Source: Pseudomonas sp. G.S.17
Lineage (GTDB): Bacteria > Pseudomonadota > Gammaproteobacteria > Pseudomonadales > Pseudomonadaceae
Assembly (NCBI RefSeq): GCF_038096165.1
Contig: NZ_CP151076.1
Span: forward strand, 2,539,501-2,603,500
Direction: 5' to 3'
Length of the DNA: 64,000 nt
Positions within the stretch are counted from its first letter, which is position 1; each line of letters begins with the position of its first letter. This document shows positions 28,669 through 38,096 of the stretch, piece after piece. Under the pieces are notes generated by a model. It worked only from the letters and a program-made list of their open reading frames with translations. It was not told the DNA's origin and searched no databases. A program made the position numbers and the translations under genes.

Positions 28669-29703
28669 ATGAGCGAGCCGATTCGTCTGACCCAGTACAG
28701 CCATGGCGCAGGTTGTGGCTGCAAGATCTCCCCGCAGGTGCTGGAAGTGATTCTGGCGGGCAGCGGCGCGCAAAACCTGGACCCCAAACTGTGGGTCGGC
28801 AACACCTCACGGGACGATGCGGCGGTCTATGCCATTGATGAAGAGCGCGGCGTGGTGTCCACCACCGACTTTTTCATGCCTATCGTCGATGACCCTTTCG
28901 ATTTCGGCCGTATCGCAGCTACCAACGCGATCAGCGATATTTACGCCATGGGCGGCGATCCGCTGATGGCCATCGCCATTCTTGGCTGGCCAGTCAATCT
29001 GCTGGCCCCGGAAATTGCCCGGGAGGTGATCCGTGGCGGTCGCGCTGTGTGCGACGCGGCCGGTATTCCATTGGCGGGCGGGCATTCGATAGACGCGCCG
29101 GAGCCGATCTTCGGCCTGGCAGTCACCGGGCTGGTCGAAAAGCGCTACATGAAGCGGAACGACACCGCGACCGAAGGCTGCAAGCTGTACCTGACCAAAC
29201 CCTTGGGCATCGGCATCCTCACCACCGCCGAGAAAAAAGGCCTGTTGCGCGCTGAAGATCAGGGCGTGGCGCGGGACTTGATGTGCACCCTCAACAAGCC
29301 CGGCAGTCGTTTCGGCAAGCTTGAAGGCGTCACCGCCATGACGGACGTCACCGGTTTCGGCCTGCTCGGACATCTGGTGGAGATGGCGGATGGCAGTCAA
29401 TTGACTGCACGCCTGGATTTCGCCGCTGTACCGCGTCTGGCCAGCGTCGATTTCTACCTCGAACAAGGCTGCGTACCCGGCGGCACGCTGCGCAACTTCG
29501 ACAGCTACGGCGAGCGCATCACTGCCTTGAGCGAAGTGCAGAAGATGCTCTTGTGCGACCCGCAAACCAGTGGCGGCCTGTTGGTCGCGGTTGAGCCTCA
29601 GGCGCAGGCGGCGTTTCTCGCGCTGGCCGGGGAACTGGGGCTGGATCTGGCGGTGATCGGCGAGTTCGTCGCTCGACAGAGTCACGCGGTCGAGGTGTTC
29701 TGA
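28669..29703 (+). CDS. selD: Selenide, water dikinase
   Basis: A 344-residue SelD, which uses ATP to turn selenide into selenophosphate, the selenium donor for selenocysteine and 2-selenouridine. The N-terminal [13 protein letters not shown] holds the catalytic Cys (Cys17) and Lys20; in some bacteria the Cys is selenocysteine, here TGC encodes cysteine. Other marks: [44 protein letters not shown] and [12 protein letters not shown]. Its stop overlaps the selU start by one base, so the two form an operon that feeds selenophosphate directly to tRNA modification. Confidence 0.97.
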   Translation: MSEPIRLTQYSHGAGCGCKISPQVLEVILAGSGAQNLDPKLWVGNTSRDDAAVYAIDEERGVVSTTDFFMPIVDDPFDFGRIAATNAISDIYAMGGDPLMAIAILGWPVNLLAPEIAREVIRGGRAVCDAAGIPLAGGHSIDAPEPIFGLAVTGLVEKRYMKRNDTATEGCKLYLTKPLGIGILTTAEKKGLLRAEDQGVARDLMCTLNKPGSRFGKLEGVTAMTDVTGFGLLGHLVEMADGSQLTARLDFAAVPRLASVDFYLEQGCVPGGTLRNFDSYGERITALSEVQKMLLCDPQTSGGLLVAVEPQAQAAFLALAGELGLDLAVIGEFVARQSHAVEVF

Positions 29704-30809
29704 TGCGCGACAACAGCACCGACTTCCGCGAACTGTTTCTAACCGATGCCCCGCTCATGGATGTGCGCGCCCCGGTCGAATTCGAAAAAGGTGCCTTTGC
29801 GCAGAGCATCAATCTGCCGCTGATGAACGACCTTGAGCGTGAACAGGTAGGCACTTGCTACAAACAAAAGGGCCAGCAGGCAGCTATCGAGCTGGGCCAT
29901 CGGCTGGTGTCTGGCCAGACCAAACAGGAGCGTATTGACGCCTGGAGCGAGTTTGCCCGCTCGCACCCGCAAGGCTTTCTGTATTGCTTTCGGGGTGGCC
30001 TGCGTTCGCAGCTCACCCAGCAATGGCTGAAAAACGAAGCCGGGATCGAGTATCCACGCGTCATTGGCGGCTACAAGGCGCTGCGTACCTACCTGATTGA
30101 AACGACCGATGCAGCCGTGGCCGAGTGCGATTTCGTCCTGATTGGCGGTTTGACGGGATCGGGTAAAACTCAGGTCCTGACGCAGCTGGACAATGCGCTG
30201 GACCTTGAAGGCCATGCCAATCATCGCGGTTCGAGTTTCGGCAAACACGCGACGCCGCAGCCGGCGCAGATCAGTTTCGAGAACGCCTTGGCCGTCGATA
30301 TCCTCAAGAAGCGTGTGGCGGGGGTGAGCCAGTTCGTGCTGGAAGACGAAGGCCGTGTGGTGGGCAGTCGCGCCATTCCGCTCGGGCTGTTTCGCGGCAT
30401 GCAGCACTATCCGCTGGTGTGGCTGGAAGAGAGTTTCGAACTGCGCGTCGAGCGGATTCTCACCGATTACGTCATAGACCTGTGTGCCGAGTACATTCAG
30501 GTGCATGGCGTTGAGCAAGGTTTCAGCGTGTTTGCTGCGCGCTTGCGCGAAAGTATGGCGAGTATCGTCAAACGTCTGGGCGGTGAGCGTTATCAGCGTT
30601 TGGCGGCGATCATGGACAGCGCCTTGATCGAGCAGGAAAAATCCGGCGCGGTGGAGGAGCATCGTGGCTGGATCGCCGGGCTGCTTGGCGAATACTACGA
30701 CCCCATGTATGCCTATCAGCGCGACAGCAAGGGGCCGCGCATCGAGTTTGCCGGCGATCACGGCGCGGTCTTGCAGTACCTGCAAGAGCGCCGCGATCGG
30801 GCTGCCTGA
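29703..30809 (+). CDS. selU: tRNA 2-selenouridine synthase
   Basis: A 368-residue SelU (MnmH/YbbB), which geranylates and then selenates 2-thiouridine at the wobble base of tRNAs for Lys, Glu and Gln. The N-terminal rhodanese domain has the active cysteine in [12 protein letters not shown] (about residue 97), and a P-loop [11 protein letters not shown] lies at ~148-158. The C-terminal half has [24 protein letters not shown] overlap with selD shows translational coupling. Full length with no oddities. Confidence 0.97.
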   Translation: MRDNSTDFRELFLTDAPLMDVRAPVEFEKGAFAQSINLPLMNDLEREQVGTCYKQKGQQAAIELGHRLVSGQTKQERIDAWSEFARSHPQGFLYCFRGGLRSQLTQQWLKNEAGIEYPRVIGGYKALRTYLIETTDAAVAECDFVLIGGLTGSGKTQVLTQLDNALDLEGHANHRGSSFGKHATPQPAQISFENALAVDILKKRVAGVSQFVLEDEGRVVGSRAIPLGLFRGMQHYPLVWLEESFELRVERILTDYVIDLCAEYIQVHGVEQGFSVFAARLRESMASIVKRLGGERYQRLAAIMDSALIEQEKSGAVEEHRGWIAGLLGEYYDPMYAYQRDSKGPRIEFAGDHGAVLQYLQERRDRAA

Positions 30810-30827
30810 ACCTCAGGCAGTTACGAC

Positions 30828-31883
30828 TTACAACAGGAACATTGCCAGCAAGCCGCTGACTACGCCCACCAGCATGGTCAGCGCCGCCACAGTCACCAGC
30901 ACGTGGGTGTCGAAGGATTTACGCAGCATCAGCAAGGACGGCAGGCTCACGCTGGGCAAGGTCATCAGCAGTGCCACTGCCGGACCGGTGCCCAGGCCCA
31001 GGGTCAGCATGGTCTGCACGATCGGGATTTCCGCCGCCGTGGGAATCACGAACAACGTGCCGACGAACGCCAGGATCACCAGCCAGACGAAACTGTTGCC
31101 GATGGACGCATCAATGTGCGGGAACAGCCAGACCCGCGCCGCGCCCAGGATCAACACTGCCAGCACGTAAATCGGGATGGTGCTCCAGAACAACTGCCAC
31201 AGCGTGCGGCCCCAGCGACTGAAAAAGCTGTGCTGATCGACTTCGTTGGCGCTGACAGCGGCTTGCATCGCTTGCTCGGGAACCGCTTCAGGCCGCGAGA
31301 TACGCTGGGCGATCATCGCAACGCCCACCACCAGAATCAGTCCCGCCACCAGACGCAAGGCCGTGAACTCCCAGCCCAGCACAAAGCCCATGAACACCAG
31401 CGTTGCCGGGTTGAGCACGGGGTTGGCGATCCAGAATGCCAGGGCCGCACCCACCGATACCTGCTGACGGCGCATACCGGCGGCGACCGGCGCGGCGCAA
31501 CAGCTGCACATCATGCCCGGCAGGCCGAACAGCCCGCCGCGCAGGGTTGAGCCCAGCCCCGCGCGACCAAACAGGCGCAGCAGCCAGTCCCGAGGGATCA
31601 GCACCTGCAGCAGCGAACCGAGGATGACCGCCAGCACGGCGGCTTTCCAGATCGCCAGGAAATACACCTTGGAGTAGGCCAGCGCAGCAGCAACCGGCGA
31701 AGTCAGTTGATCGTTGATGATCGATGCGCCAATGCTGTGACTATCGGCCGCGACAAAGGATTTCAGATAGTAGGGCGACCACTTGACGTAGTACAGCCCG
31801 ATGATCGCGACGGCCAGAAACAACAACGGTTTCCACCAGAACGACCAGCCGCGGGTTGGGGAGGTCGTGGACAGACTGGGCAT
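30828..31883 (-). CDS. Permease, DUF318/YraQ (SO_0444-type)
   Basis: A 351-residue membrane protein with about nine helices in two halves. The cysteine motif MCSCCAAPVAAGMRR followed by FWIANPVLNPATLVFMGFVL marks the DUF318 permease family, in which some members export copper, zinc or organoarsenicals. A second half repeats the fold (PTAAEIPIVQTMLTLGLGTG). ATG 31883 has GGAAC upstream; the ATG at 31901 has none, so I prefer the shorter form. It converges with selU (18 bases apart). No metal-responsive regulator is adjacent, so the substrate stays open. Confidence 0.8.
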   Translation of the reverse strand: MPSLSTTSPTRGWSFWWKPLLFLAVAIIGLYYVKWSPYYLKSFVAADSHSIGASIINDQLTSPVAAALAYSKVYFLAIWKAAVLAVILGSLLQVLIPRDWLLRLFGRAGLGSTLRGGLFGLPGMMCSCCAAPVAAGMRRQQVSVGAALAFWIANPVLNPATLVFMGFVLGWEFTALRLVAGLILVVGVAMIAQRISRPEAVPEQAMQAAVSANEVDQHSFFSRWGRTLWQLFWSTIPIYVLAVLILGAARVWLFPHIDASIGNSFVWLVILAFVGTLFVIPTAAEIPIVQTMLTLGLGTGPAVALLMTLPSVSLPSLLMLRKSFDTHVLVTVAALTMLVGVVSGLLAMFLL

Positions 31884-31984
31884 TGAGCGAGTTCCGGGCA
31901 TTAGAATGATGGCGCATCATAACCCGGCTGCCCGGTTTGCATCGGCTCGGTTGCCTGAACGGTCCGAGCCAAAGAGCTGCGCGC

Positions 31985-33067
31985 TTACGGTTTTGGCTGA
32001 TTGGCCGTCCAGTAGGCTTCGATCTGCTTGACCAGCGACTCAGGCAGCGGCGCGAAATCCAGTTCGCTAGCTTGTGGCTGGCCTTCCTTGAGTGCCCATT
32101 TGAAGAAGTCCTGCGCCGCCGCGTGACGGCTCGCGTTCGCCGCCTGTTTGGGCATGACGATAAAGGTTGTGGCGGTGATCGGGTATGCGTTCTCGCCTTC
32201 GGCATCGACCATCAGCAGGTTGAAATCCTGGGCGTGGGACCAGTCAGCTGCCGCCGCCGCGGCCTGAAAACTGCCCAGATTAGGCGCGACGTAATTGCCG
32301 GCCTTGTTTTGCACCAGGCCGTAATTGAGTTTCTGCTGCCTGCTGTAGGCATATTCGATATAGCCGATGGAGTAGGGCATCTGTTTCACATAGCTGGCGA
32401 CGCCTTCGCTGCCCTTGGCACCCAGGCCGACCGGCCATTTCACTGAAGCGCCATTGCCGACGCTGGCTTTCCATTGCGGGCTGACTCTGGACAGGTAGTT
32501 CACCCAGTTATAACTGGTGCCGGAGTTGTCCGAACGGTACACCACGGTGATCGGTTTTTTCGGCAATGTGGCGGTCGGGTTCAGTGCGGCGATGGCCGGA
32601 TCGTTCCATTGGCTGATCTTGCCCATGAAAATATCGGCGAGCACGGCGCCGGTGAACTTCAGTGAGCCGGGCGCGATGGACGCCAGGTTCATGACCGGAA
32701 CGATTCCGCCGGTCACCAGCGGAAACTGGAGCATGCCCAGGCTGGCAAGTTCGTCGGATGCCAGCGGCATGTCACTGGCACCGAAGTCAACGTTGGCGGC
32801 CTTGACCTGAGCGATTCCCGCGCCGGAGCCGATGGACTGATAGTTGACCCGCACACCGGTCTTGCGGTTGTACTCGTCCGCCCATTTGGAGAGCACCGGA
32901 AATACGAAAGTTGACCCTGCGCCGACAATCTCGTCGGCGGCCTCTACGCTGTTGCCGACTCCGAGACTGAGGCTCAACCCCAGGCAGATCGTTAGCAGTG
33001 TTTTGGAGAGGGTTTTCGATAGGGCTTTCGAAGCTATTTCCGAAGCTATGTTCAAAATAAAGGGCAT
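31985..33067 (-). CDS. pstS: Phosphate ABC transporter binding protein
   Basis: A 360-residue PstS-type periplasmic protein. A signal peptide covers residues 1-44 (hydrophobic core LLTICLGLSLSLGVG, cleavage near VEA-ADE). Phosphate-loop signatures follow: GAGSTFVFPVLSKWADEY, VNYQSIGSGAGIAQV and YRSDNSGTSYNWVNYLS. Its role is high-affinity phosphate capture for PstCAB. No pstC, pstA, pstB or phoU is present here, so it must work with a transporter encoded elsewhere or act in phosphate scavenging at the surface. I found only a half match to a Pho box upstream, so phosphate control is not shown by the sequence. Confidence 0.93.
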   Translation of the reverse strand: MPFILNIASEIASKALSKTLSKTLLTICLGLSLSLGVGNSVEAADEIVGAGSTFVFPVLSKWADEYNRKTGVRVNYQSIGSGAGIAQVKAANVDFGASDMPLASDELASLGMLQFPLVTGGIVPVMNLASIAPGSLKFTGAVLADIFMGKISQWNDPAIAALNPTATLPKKPITVVYRSDNSGTSYNWVNYLSRVSPQWKASVGNGASVKWPVGLGAKGSEGVASYVKQMPYSIGYIEYAYSRQQKLNYGLVQNKAGNYVAPNLGSFQAAAAAADWSHAQDFNLLMVDAEGENAYPITATTFIVMPKQAANASRHAAAQDFFKWALKEGQPQASELDFAPLPESLVKQIEAYWTANQPKP

Positions 33068-33350
33068 GCGCAGACTCCGAACTCAGATTGAGGGCAGTAA
33101 TTTGCGCCTAGTTAAACCACGCTTTGGTGGCTATTTGATTACAGGCGGCCACTTCATCCCTTGAGCGGGATAGCCATCGGTCCGGGCAAATGTCCCCTTC
33201 GTGTATTGATTCACCTTGGTAAGAACCCGGTCACATTCATGCTTTACCGTGAAGCTCTCCGTCACGTTGTGTCGGCCAGCAGTCAACTGGCAGGCTGCGA
33301 TGGTCTGGTCTGCCTTTGCCTGGCTTTCTCATGCGTTTCGAGTGCTTGCC

Positions 33351-35228
33351 ATGACAGTCATAGAACCTGATTTCAATGTGTTGGACGACCGCAAGATCCA
33401 GGCTGCCCTGAGGCGCCTGTCATTTCTGCGGGTCAAGATGGAGGCCGCCGCTCGCGCGCCCATCGAAACCATGCACCTGCATCCCAGCTACATCGAAAGT
33501 GCGCGTAACCTGCTGAGTTATCTGGCGTTGCGTCGCCACGACATCCGTCCTTTGCAGCATCAACTGGCCGAATTGGGGCTTTCCTCCCTTGGTCGTTGTG
33601 AAGCCAATGCACTGGCATCGGTGGATCGCGTCATTGAAGTGCTGCAACGCCTGACATCTGGCTCGGCGTCAGCGGGGGAAAGCGGCACGGTGCTGGGCGA
33701 GATCGGTGAGCATTTGCTTACGGCGCATGCCGATGTCTTGTTCGGTGGCCAAGGGCCGGAGCGCGGGGTGCGGATCATGGTGACCATGCCCAGCGAAGCC
33801 GCGACTGACCCACATCTGGTGCGCGACCTGCTGGAGGCTGGCATGGACTGCCAGCGGATCAATTGCGCCCATGATGATCAGGCAACCTGGCTGGCCATGA
33901 TCGAGAATGCCCGCAGCGCTGCCGAAAAATCCGGGAAAAGCTGTCAGGTCATGATGGATCTGGCCGGCCCCAAGCTGCGTACCGGGCAAATCCTGCCTGG
34001 CCCCGCCGTCCTGCGCATCCGTCCCACCAAGGATCTGTTCGGACGCACGATTACCCCAGCCAGGGTTTGGCTGAGTACCAGCGACGATCCGCACCCCGAC
34101 TCGGAGTTCGCCTTGCGTTTGCCCGGCAAATGGCTGACGCAGCTGGTGGTAGACGATGAGCTGGTCTTCAACGACGCCCGGGATTCCCGGCGCAGCCTGC
34201 AAGTGGTTGAGGTGGCCGAGGAGGGTTGCTGGGTCGAGCTGCGCAAAACCGCCTATATGATCCCCGGCATGGCGCTGAGCCTGAAAAAGTCCAGGGGACG
34301 CAAGAAATCGGCGCGGATAATCGGCGTTCCGGTGCAGGAGCAAAGCATCGTCCTGCATGAGGGCGATGTCCTGATGCTGACCTCGGATCTGGACAGCGGC
34401 CATCCCGCCGTCCGTGACACCGAGGGCAAAGTGCTGATGCCCGCCAGCATTGGCTGCACCTTGCCGAGTGTCTTCCGGGATGTTCGCCCCGGTGAGGTCA
34501 TCTGGTTCGACGACGGCAAGATTGGCGGCAAGATTCAGTCCGTCGACGATCAGGCTCTGTATGTGCGGATCACCCACGCGCCCGACGGCGTCAGGCTCAA
34601 GAGCGACAAGGGCATCAACTTGCCGGAGAGCGAACTCAAGCTTGATGCCTTGTCCCAGGACGATATTGCCGCGCTGGAATTCGCCGGCAAGCATGCGGAC
34701 GTGGTTGAAATGTCCTTCGTCAACAGCCCGGATGACGTTAAATCACTGCTTACTCACTTGCGTCGGCTCAATGCCGAGCATCTGGGCGTGGTGTTGAAAA
34801 TCGAAACCCGCCAGGGCTTTGAAAACCTCGCCGCGCTGTTGATGGCCGGGATGCACAGTCCACGCCTGGGCGTGATGATTGCGCGTGGCGATCTCGCGGT
34901 TGAAAACGGTTTTGAACGCACTGCCGAACTGCAGGAAGAAATCCTCTGCATCTGCGAGGCCGCGCATGTGCCGGTGATCTGGGCTACTCAGGTGCTCGAA
35001 ACCCTGGCCAAGACCGGCGCCGCGACTCGTGCGGAAATCACTGACGCCGCAATGGGCGTGCGCGCCGAGTGCGTGATGCTCAATAAAGGGCCGCACATTC
35101 TCGACGCCATTGGAACACTGGACGACCTGCTGTTACGTATGCAGGCCCACCGCAGCAAAAAACGCGATCTGTTGCGCAAGTTGCGGATCGCCGATCAAAC
35201 CGTGCAAATCAAGAGGACTTCAGCATGA
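33351..35228 (+). CDS. Pyruvate kinase-like protein, atypical
   Basis: A 625-residue protein with a pyruvate kinase barrel but unusual architecture. Residues 1 to ~140 are a helical N-terminal extension. The kinase-like region runs from ~140 (GVRIMVTMPSEAATDP) through MMDLAGPKLRTGQI, a long B-domain-like insert (to ~400), IWFDDGKIGGKIQS, GVMIARGDLAVENG and VIWATQVLETLAKTGAATRA. The usual MLSxETAxG stretch is MLNKGPHI here, and the C-terminal allosteric domain of pyruvate kinases is absent. Catalytic ability on phosphoenolpyruvate is therefore plausible but unproven. ATG 33351 is chosen over an earlier opening because the preceding residues lack family character. Its stop overlaps the next start as ATGA. 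Confidence 0.8.
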   Translation: MTVIEPDFNVLDDRKIQAALRRLSFLRVKMEAAARAPIETMHLHPSYIESARNLLSYLALRRHDIRPLQHQLAELGLSSLGRCEANALASVDRVIEVLQRLTSGSASAGESGTVLGEIGEHLLTAHADVLFGGQGPERGVRIMVTMPSEAATDPHLVRDLLEAGMDCQRINCAHDDQATWLAMIENARSAAEKSGKSCQVMMDLAGPKLRTGQILPGPAVLRIRPTKDLFGRTITPARVWLSTSDDPHPDSEFALRLPGKWLTQLVVDDELVFNDARDSRRSLQVVEVAEEGCWVELRKTAYMIPGMALSLKKSRGRKKSARIIGVPVQEQSIVLHEGDVLMLTSDLDSGHPAVRDTEGKVLMPASIGCTLPSVFRDVRPGEVIWFDDGKIGGKIQSVDDQALYVRITHAPDGVRLKSDKGINLPESELKLDALSQDDIAALEFAGKHADVVEMSFVNSPDDVKSLLTHLRRLNAEHLGVVLKIETRQGFENLAALLMAGMHSPRLGVMIARGDLAVENGFERTAELQEEILCICEAAHVPVIWATQVLETLAKTGAATRAEITDAAMGVRAECVMLNKGPHILDAIGTLDDLLLRMQAHRSKKRDLLRKLRIADQTVQIKRTSA

Positions 35229-35383
35229 CAATGCAGATCGAAAAAGCCGCATTTGGCAGCGATTGGCTGGTAGTGATCAATGACTATGAAGTGACGTTCC
35301 GCAGCATGGAGGACGCCGTGGCGTTCGCTCATCGGCTCAAGGAACGGATTGACGCGCCCCACGTGCTGCCGGCCGGGAAATGA
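35225..35383 (+). CDS. Small conserved-looking protein, 52 residues
   Basis: A 52-codon gene missed by length filters. ATG overlaps the pyruvate kinase-like stop by four bases (ATGA), a strong sign of coupled translation. The product begins MTMQIEKAAFGSDWLVVIND and ends APHVLPAGK; it reads as a short beta hairpin followed by a helix (MEDAVAFAHRLKERI). It may regulate or bind the upstream enzyme, by inference from coupling alone. I recognise no family. Confidence 0.6.
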   Translation: MTMQIEKAAFGSDWLVVINDYEVTFRSMEDAVAFAHRLKERIDAPHVLPAGK

Positions 35384-35390
35384 GTCTGGT

Positions 35391-36095
35391 TTAACGTGGC
35401 ATGTAGCGGCGCTGCCAGCGGTGGGGAATTTTCAGGGACATCAGCCCGAGAAGCGCCGCCATCGACCCGCTGACCAGCAACGCATTGACGCCCAGGCGAT
35501 GTTCAAGTGCCGCGCCGATCACGGCACCGATGAACATGCCGGTCCATGGCACTAGCTGCACGCGCCAGCCATCGCGGCGTTCACCGAGCATCCAGCGGCC
35601 GAAGCCGCGACCAAAGCGCGACAGCGCGCCGGTCACGTAGGTCAGTCCCACCGGTAGGCCGTTCACTTGTTCCACGGCAGCATTGAGCATGCCCATCGCC
35701 AGAATGGCGAATACCACGGTCAGAATCTGCGAATCCAGCGGCCAGGCGGCTGCGGCGCATAACAGCATGCCGATGCACAGCAGCAGGGGCAGGGCGCGGC
35801 GGCCTCCAAGCCGGGCAACGATGATGCCCAGGGCGTTACCCAGCACGAAGGTCGCGATTGCCAGCAGCAATCGGGCCGAGGTACCGATGTCAGCATCGCT
35901 GATGGCCACCGCTAGCCGCGTGGTGTTGCCGCTCATGAACGAGACGAAGTCGCCGGTGGCCATGAATCCGATTGCGTCGGTCATCCCCGCGAGGACCGAA
36001 AGACTGGCCGCCAGCGAAAGCCCTACGCGTCCGCGCCACTTCTGCATGTGCAAGTGGGTAGGCTTGACGGTACGCTTGGTGGGTGTGGGGAGCAT
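35391..36095 (-). CDS. YoaK-family (DUF1275) membrane protein
   Basis: A 234-residue protein with about six membrane helices matching DUF1275/YoaK. Diagnostic stretches are ASLSVLAGMTDAIGFMATGD, FVSFMSGNTTRLAVAI, VEQVNGLPVGLTYVTGALSR and GRGFGRWMLG. The function of the family is not established; some members resemble transporters. It converges with the preceding small gene, 7 bases apart. ATG 36095 has AGAGAA upstream; a later Met at 36047 is possible. Confidence 0.88.
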   Translation of the reverse strand: MLPTPTKRTVKPTHLHMQKWRGRVGLSLAASLSVLAGMTDAIGFMATGDFVSFMSGNTTRLAVAISDADIGTSARLLLAIATFVLGNALGIIVARLGGRRALPLLLCIGMLLCAAAAWPLDSQILTVVFAILAMGMLNAAVEQVNGLPVGLTYVTGALSRFGRGFGRWMLGERRDGWRVQLVPWTGMFIGAVIGAALEHRLGVNALLVSGSMAALLGLMSLKIPHRWQRRYMPR

Positions 36096-36160
36096 CGGCA
36101 GTTCTCTGCGTTGATCGGCAAATCGGGAGCGAGCCGTTCTAATTCAAACGGTGAGCTGGA

Positions 36161-36388
36161 TTACAGCGCCTTGTTACGCACGATGCGCTTGGCCTTTACT
36201 TCATCTGCGTAAGCTTTGAGCTGATCGGCGTCGCCGTACAGTCGGTTGACCAGTTGCAGAACGGCAGTGACGTCAACTTCAGACATCTGTTCGGCGAGCT
36301 TGAGAATCTCATTGGCCGTGCTTTCAAGATTGGCTGCCGTGCCTTTCAGATGGCGCTTGAGCTCTTGGGTGGATTTGTTCAGGGCCAT
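36161..36388 (-). CDS. Small helical protein, unknown
   Basis: A 75-residue, highly charged, probably all-helical protein (LKRHLKGTAANLESTANEIL, VTAVLQLVNRLYGDADQLKA) that could form a coiled coil. The ribosome site AAAGGAA is well placed 6 bases before ATG 36388, supporting a real gene. No signal peptide or known motif. It stands alone between the YoaK and FKBP genes. Confidence 0.7.
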   Translation of the reverse strand: MALNKSTQELKRHLKGTAANLESTANEILKLAEQMSEVDVTAVLQLVNRLYGDADQLKAYADEVKAKRIVRNKAL

Positions 36389-36505
36389 ACCCTATTCCTT
36401 TTATAAATACTGGCGATCTAAGCCGCGAAAGCATGGCTTCTTCTGCGGGAACAAGCAATCTGAATACTGAGCCGGGGCCTGACGCGCGCTGCAAGCGTTT
36501 GTCGC

Positions 36506-36847
36506 TCAATCGTCCCGGGTCAAGACTTCCAGCAGTTCGATCTCAAACAGCAGATTCGAGCCGGGTTTGATATGTGCGCCCATTTGGCGATCACCGTAAG
36601 CCAGGTGTGCCGGAACAAATAATTTGCGCACGCCGCCGACCTTCATGCCCATTAAACCGATGTCCCAACCTTTGATTACCCGCCCGGTGCCGATCACGCA
36701 CTGGAAGGGTTTGCCTCGGTCATAAGAAGAGTCGAACGTTGTACCGTCTTCAAGTAAGCCGTTGTACTGGGTGGTGATCAAGGCGCCCTTGACTACTTCT
36801 TTGCCGTCACCCTCGCGTATATCCGTAATCAGCAATTCATTGTTCAT
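36506..36847 (-). CDS. FKBP-type peptidyl-prolyl isomerase
   Basis: A 113-residue single-domain FKBP with no signal peptide, hence cytoplasmic. Signatures: GTTFDSSYDRGKPFQCVIGT, GRVIKGWDIGLMGMKVGG, RKLFVPAHLAYGDRQMG and GSNLLFEIELLEV, covering the active-site Asp, Phe, Ile, Trp and Tyr positions. It catalyses cis-trans isomerisation of proline bonds. I chose ATG 36847 (MNNELLITDIREGDG) because family members start there; a frame opening at 36910 adds 21 residues of no character. Confidence 0.92.
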   Translation of the reverse strand: MNNELLITDIREGDGKEVVKGALITTQYNGLLEDGTTFDSSYDRGKPFQCVIGTGRVIKGWDIGLMGMKVGGVRKLFVPAHLAYGDRQMGAHIKPGSNLLFEIELLEVLTRDD

Positions 36848-36931
36848 GACAGCGCTCTGGAAACCTGAAAAGGAGGCGGCTTTTTTCTCAGGAAATCCTG
36901 CCGCCTGCAATCACTTTCGACGCAGCGAAGG

Positions 36932-37948
36932 TCATTCGACGCTCAACACGACGCGACCATTCTCTGTTGTCTGCTCCAGATAGTGGTGAGCCTTGGCCGC
37001 CTGTTCGAGGCGAAACACCCGGTCGATATCCGCAACCAGACCCTGTTCGACCGTCAGCGTGTTGATCGCCTCCAGCGCCAGGTTCAAGGCCTCGGCGTTC
37101 TGCGCAATCTCGAATTCGGGCTTGCCGGTGAAGTTGCACAGGCAATGGACGAAGAAGCGCATGTTTTTCTTGAAGGCTTCGATGGCCGGGAACGGCGTGC
37201 GGTTACCGCCGCGCAGGCCGAACAGCACCAGGCTGCCCCGTGGCGCCAGCACATCCCCGAGCAGCGCCATCTGCGGCCCGCCCACGCCGTCAAATATGGC
37301 ATGCACACCCTGGCCATCGGTCAGCTTGTGGATGCGCATGCCCAGATCCTGTTCGTCGGTGACGATGACATGAGCCGCGCCTCGGTCCAGCAGGTATTGC
37401 TTGTCCTCGGCGTCTTTGGTCGACGCAATGACTTTGAGTCCCAGCGCCTTGCCCAGCTGCACGAACGCGATATTCGGGCTCAAGGCCGCTTCGGTGACCA
37501 GCACGGTCTGACCCGGCTGGACGCGTGCCAGTTCGTGGAAGGCAAACCAGGCCAGCAGGAACGGCGTGTAGTGGACACTGGCCTGTTTCGGCGACAGATG
37601 CTCGGGGTAACGGGTCAGCGCTGCACGTGGCAGCAGGATCGTATTACCGTAAACCGGGTAGTCATTGATATCGCTGGCCTGGAAGCTGGCAACGCGATCA
37701 CCGACGCGCAGGTCGTCGACCCGTGCGCCGACGGCTTCGACAATACCGGCCATTTCGCTGCCCAAACCTGCGGGCAAGCGGGTTTCGCACAGGCCCAGGC
37801 CCTGGCGGCGCATCACGTCGTCCCAGCTCACGCCGATTGCCTGAACCCGGATCAACACTTCGTTCTCTGCGGGTGGCCGTTGAATAACTTCCTCGCACTT
37901 GAGCACGTCGGCTGAACCGAAGTGATGGAAGCGGATGGCGCGAGACAT
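36932..37948 (-). CDS. Zinc-type alcohol dehydrogenase / quinone reductase-like
   Basis: A 338-residue medium-chain dehydrogenase/reductase resembling NADPH:quinone reductases. N-terminal GroES-like part: GLGSEMAGIVEAVGARVDDL, GDRVASFQA. Nucleotide-binding half: VLVTEAALSPNIAFVQLGKA and VHAIFDGVGGPQMALLGDVL. The cysteine and histidine ligands of catalytic zinc are not evident, favouring the quinone-oxidoreductase branch. ATG 37948 has AAGAGG 8 bases upstream and is preferred over 37972. It is divergent from an SDR oxidoreductase gene, and the two may share control. Confidence 0.87.
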   Translation of the reverse strand: MSRAIRFHHFGSADVLKCEEVIQRPPAENEVLIRVQAIGVSWDDVMRRQGLGLCETRLPAGLGSEMAGIVEAVGARVDDLRVGDRVASFQASDINDYPVYGNTILLPRAALTRYPEHLSPKQASVHYTPFLLAWFAFHELARVQPGQTVLVTEAALSPNIAFVQLGKALGLKVIASTKDAEDKQYLLDRGAAHVIVTDEQDLGMRIHKLTDGQGVHAIFDGVGGPQMALLGDVLAPRGSLVLFGLRGGNRTPFPAIEAFKKNMRFFVHCLCNFTGKPEFEIAQNAEALNLALEAINTLTVEQGLVADIDRVFRLEQAAKAHHYLEQTTENGRVVLSVE

Positions 37949-38096
37949 GTGAACCTCTTGGTAAGTGAACATGCGTCGACTCTATCCGCCCCTTGGTGCG
38001 CGCACTATTGACGTTGATTGATATCGGTCATGCCTGCTGTCAATCTTCGTAACGATTTTGACGAGCCGCCTGTTCATTCAGATAAAGGAAAACAAA

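Noticed and set aside
33349..33366. Pho box near pstS
   Set aside because: Only half the motif is present and it overlaps the start of the kinase-like gene on the other side.
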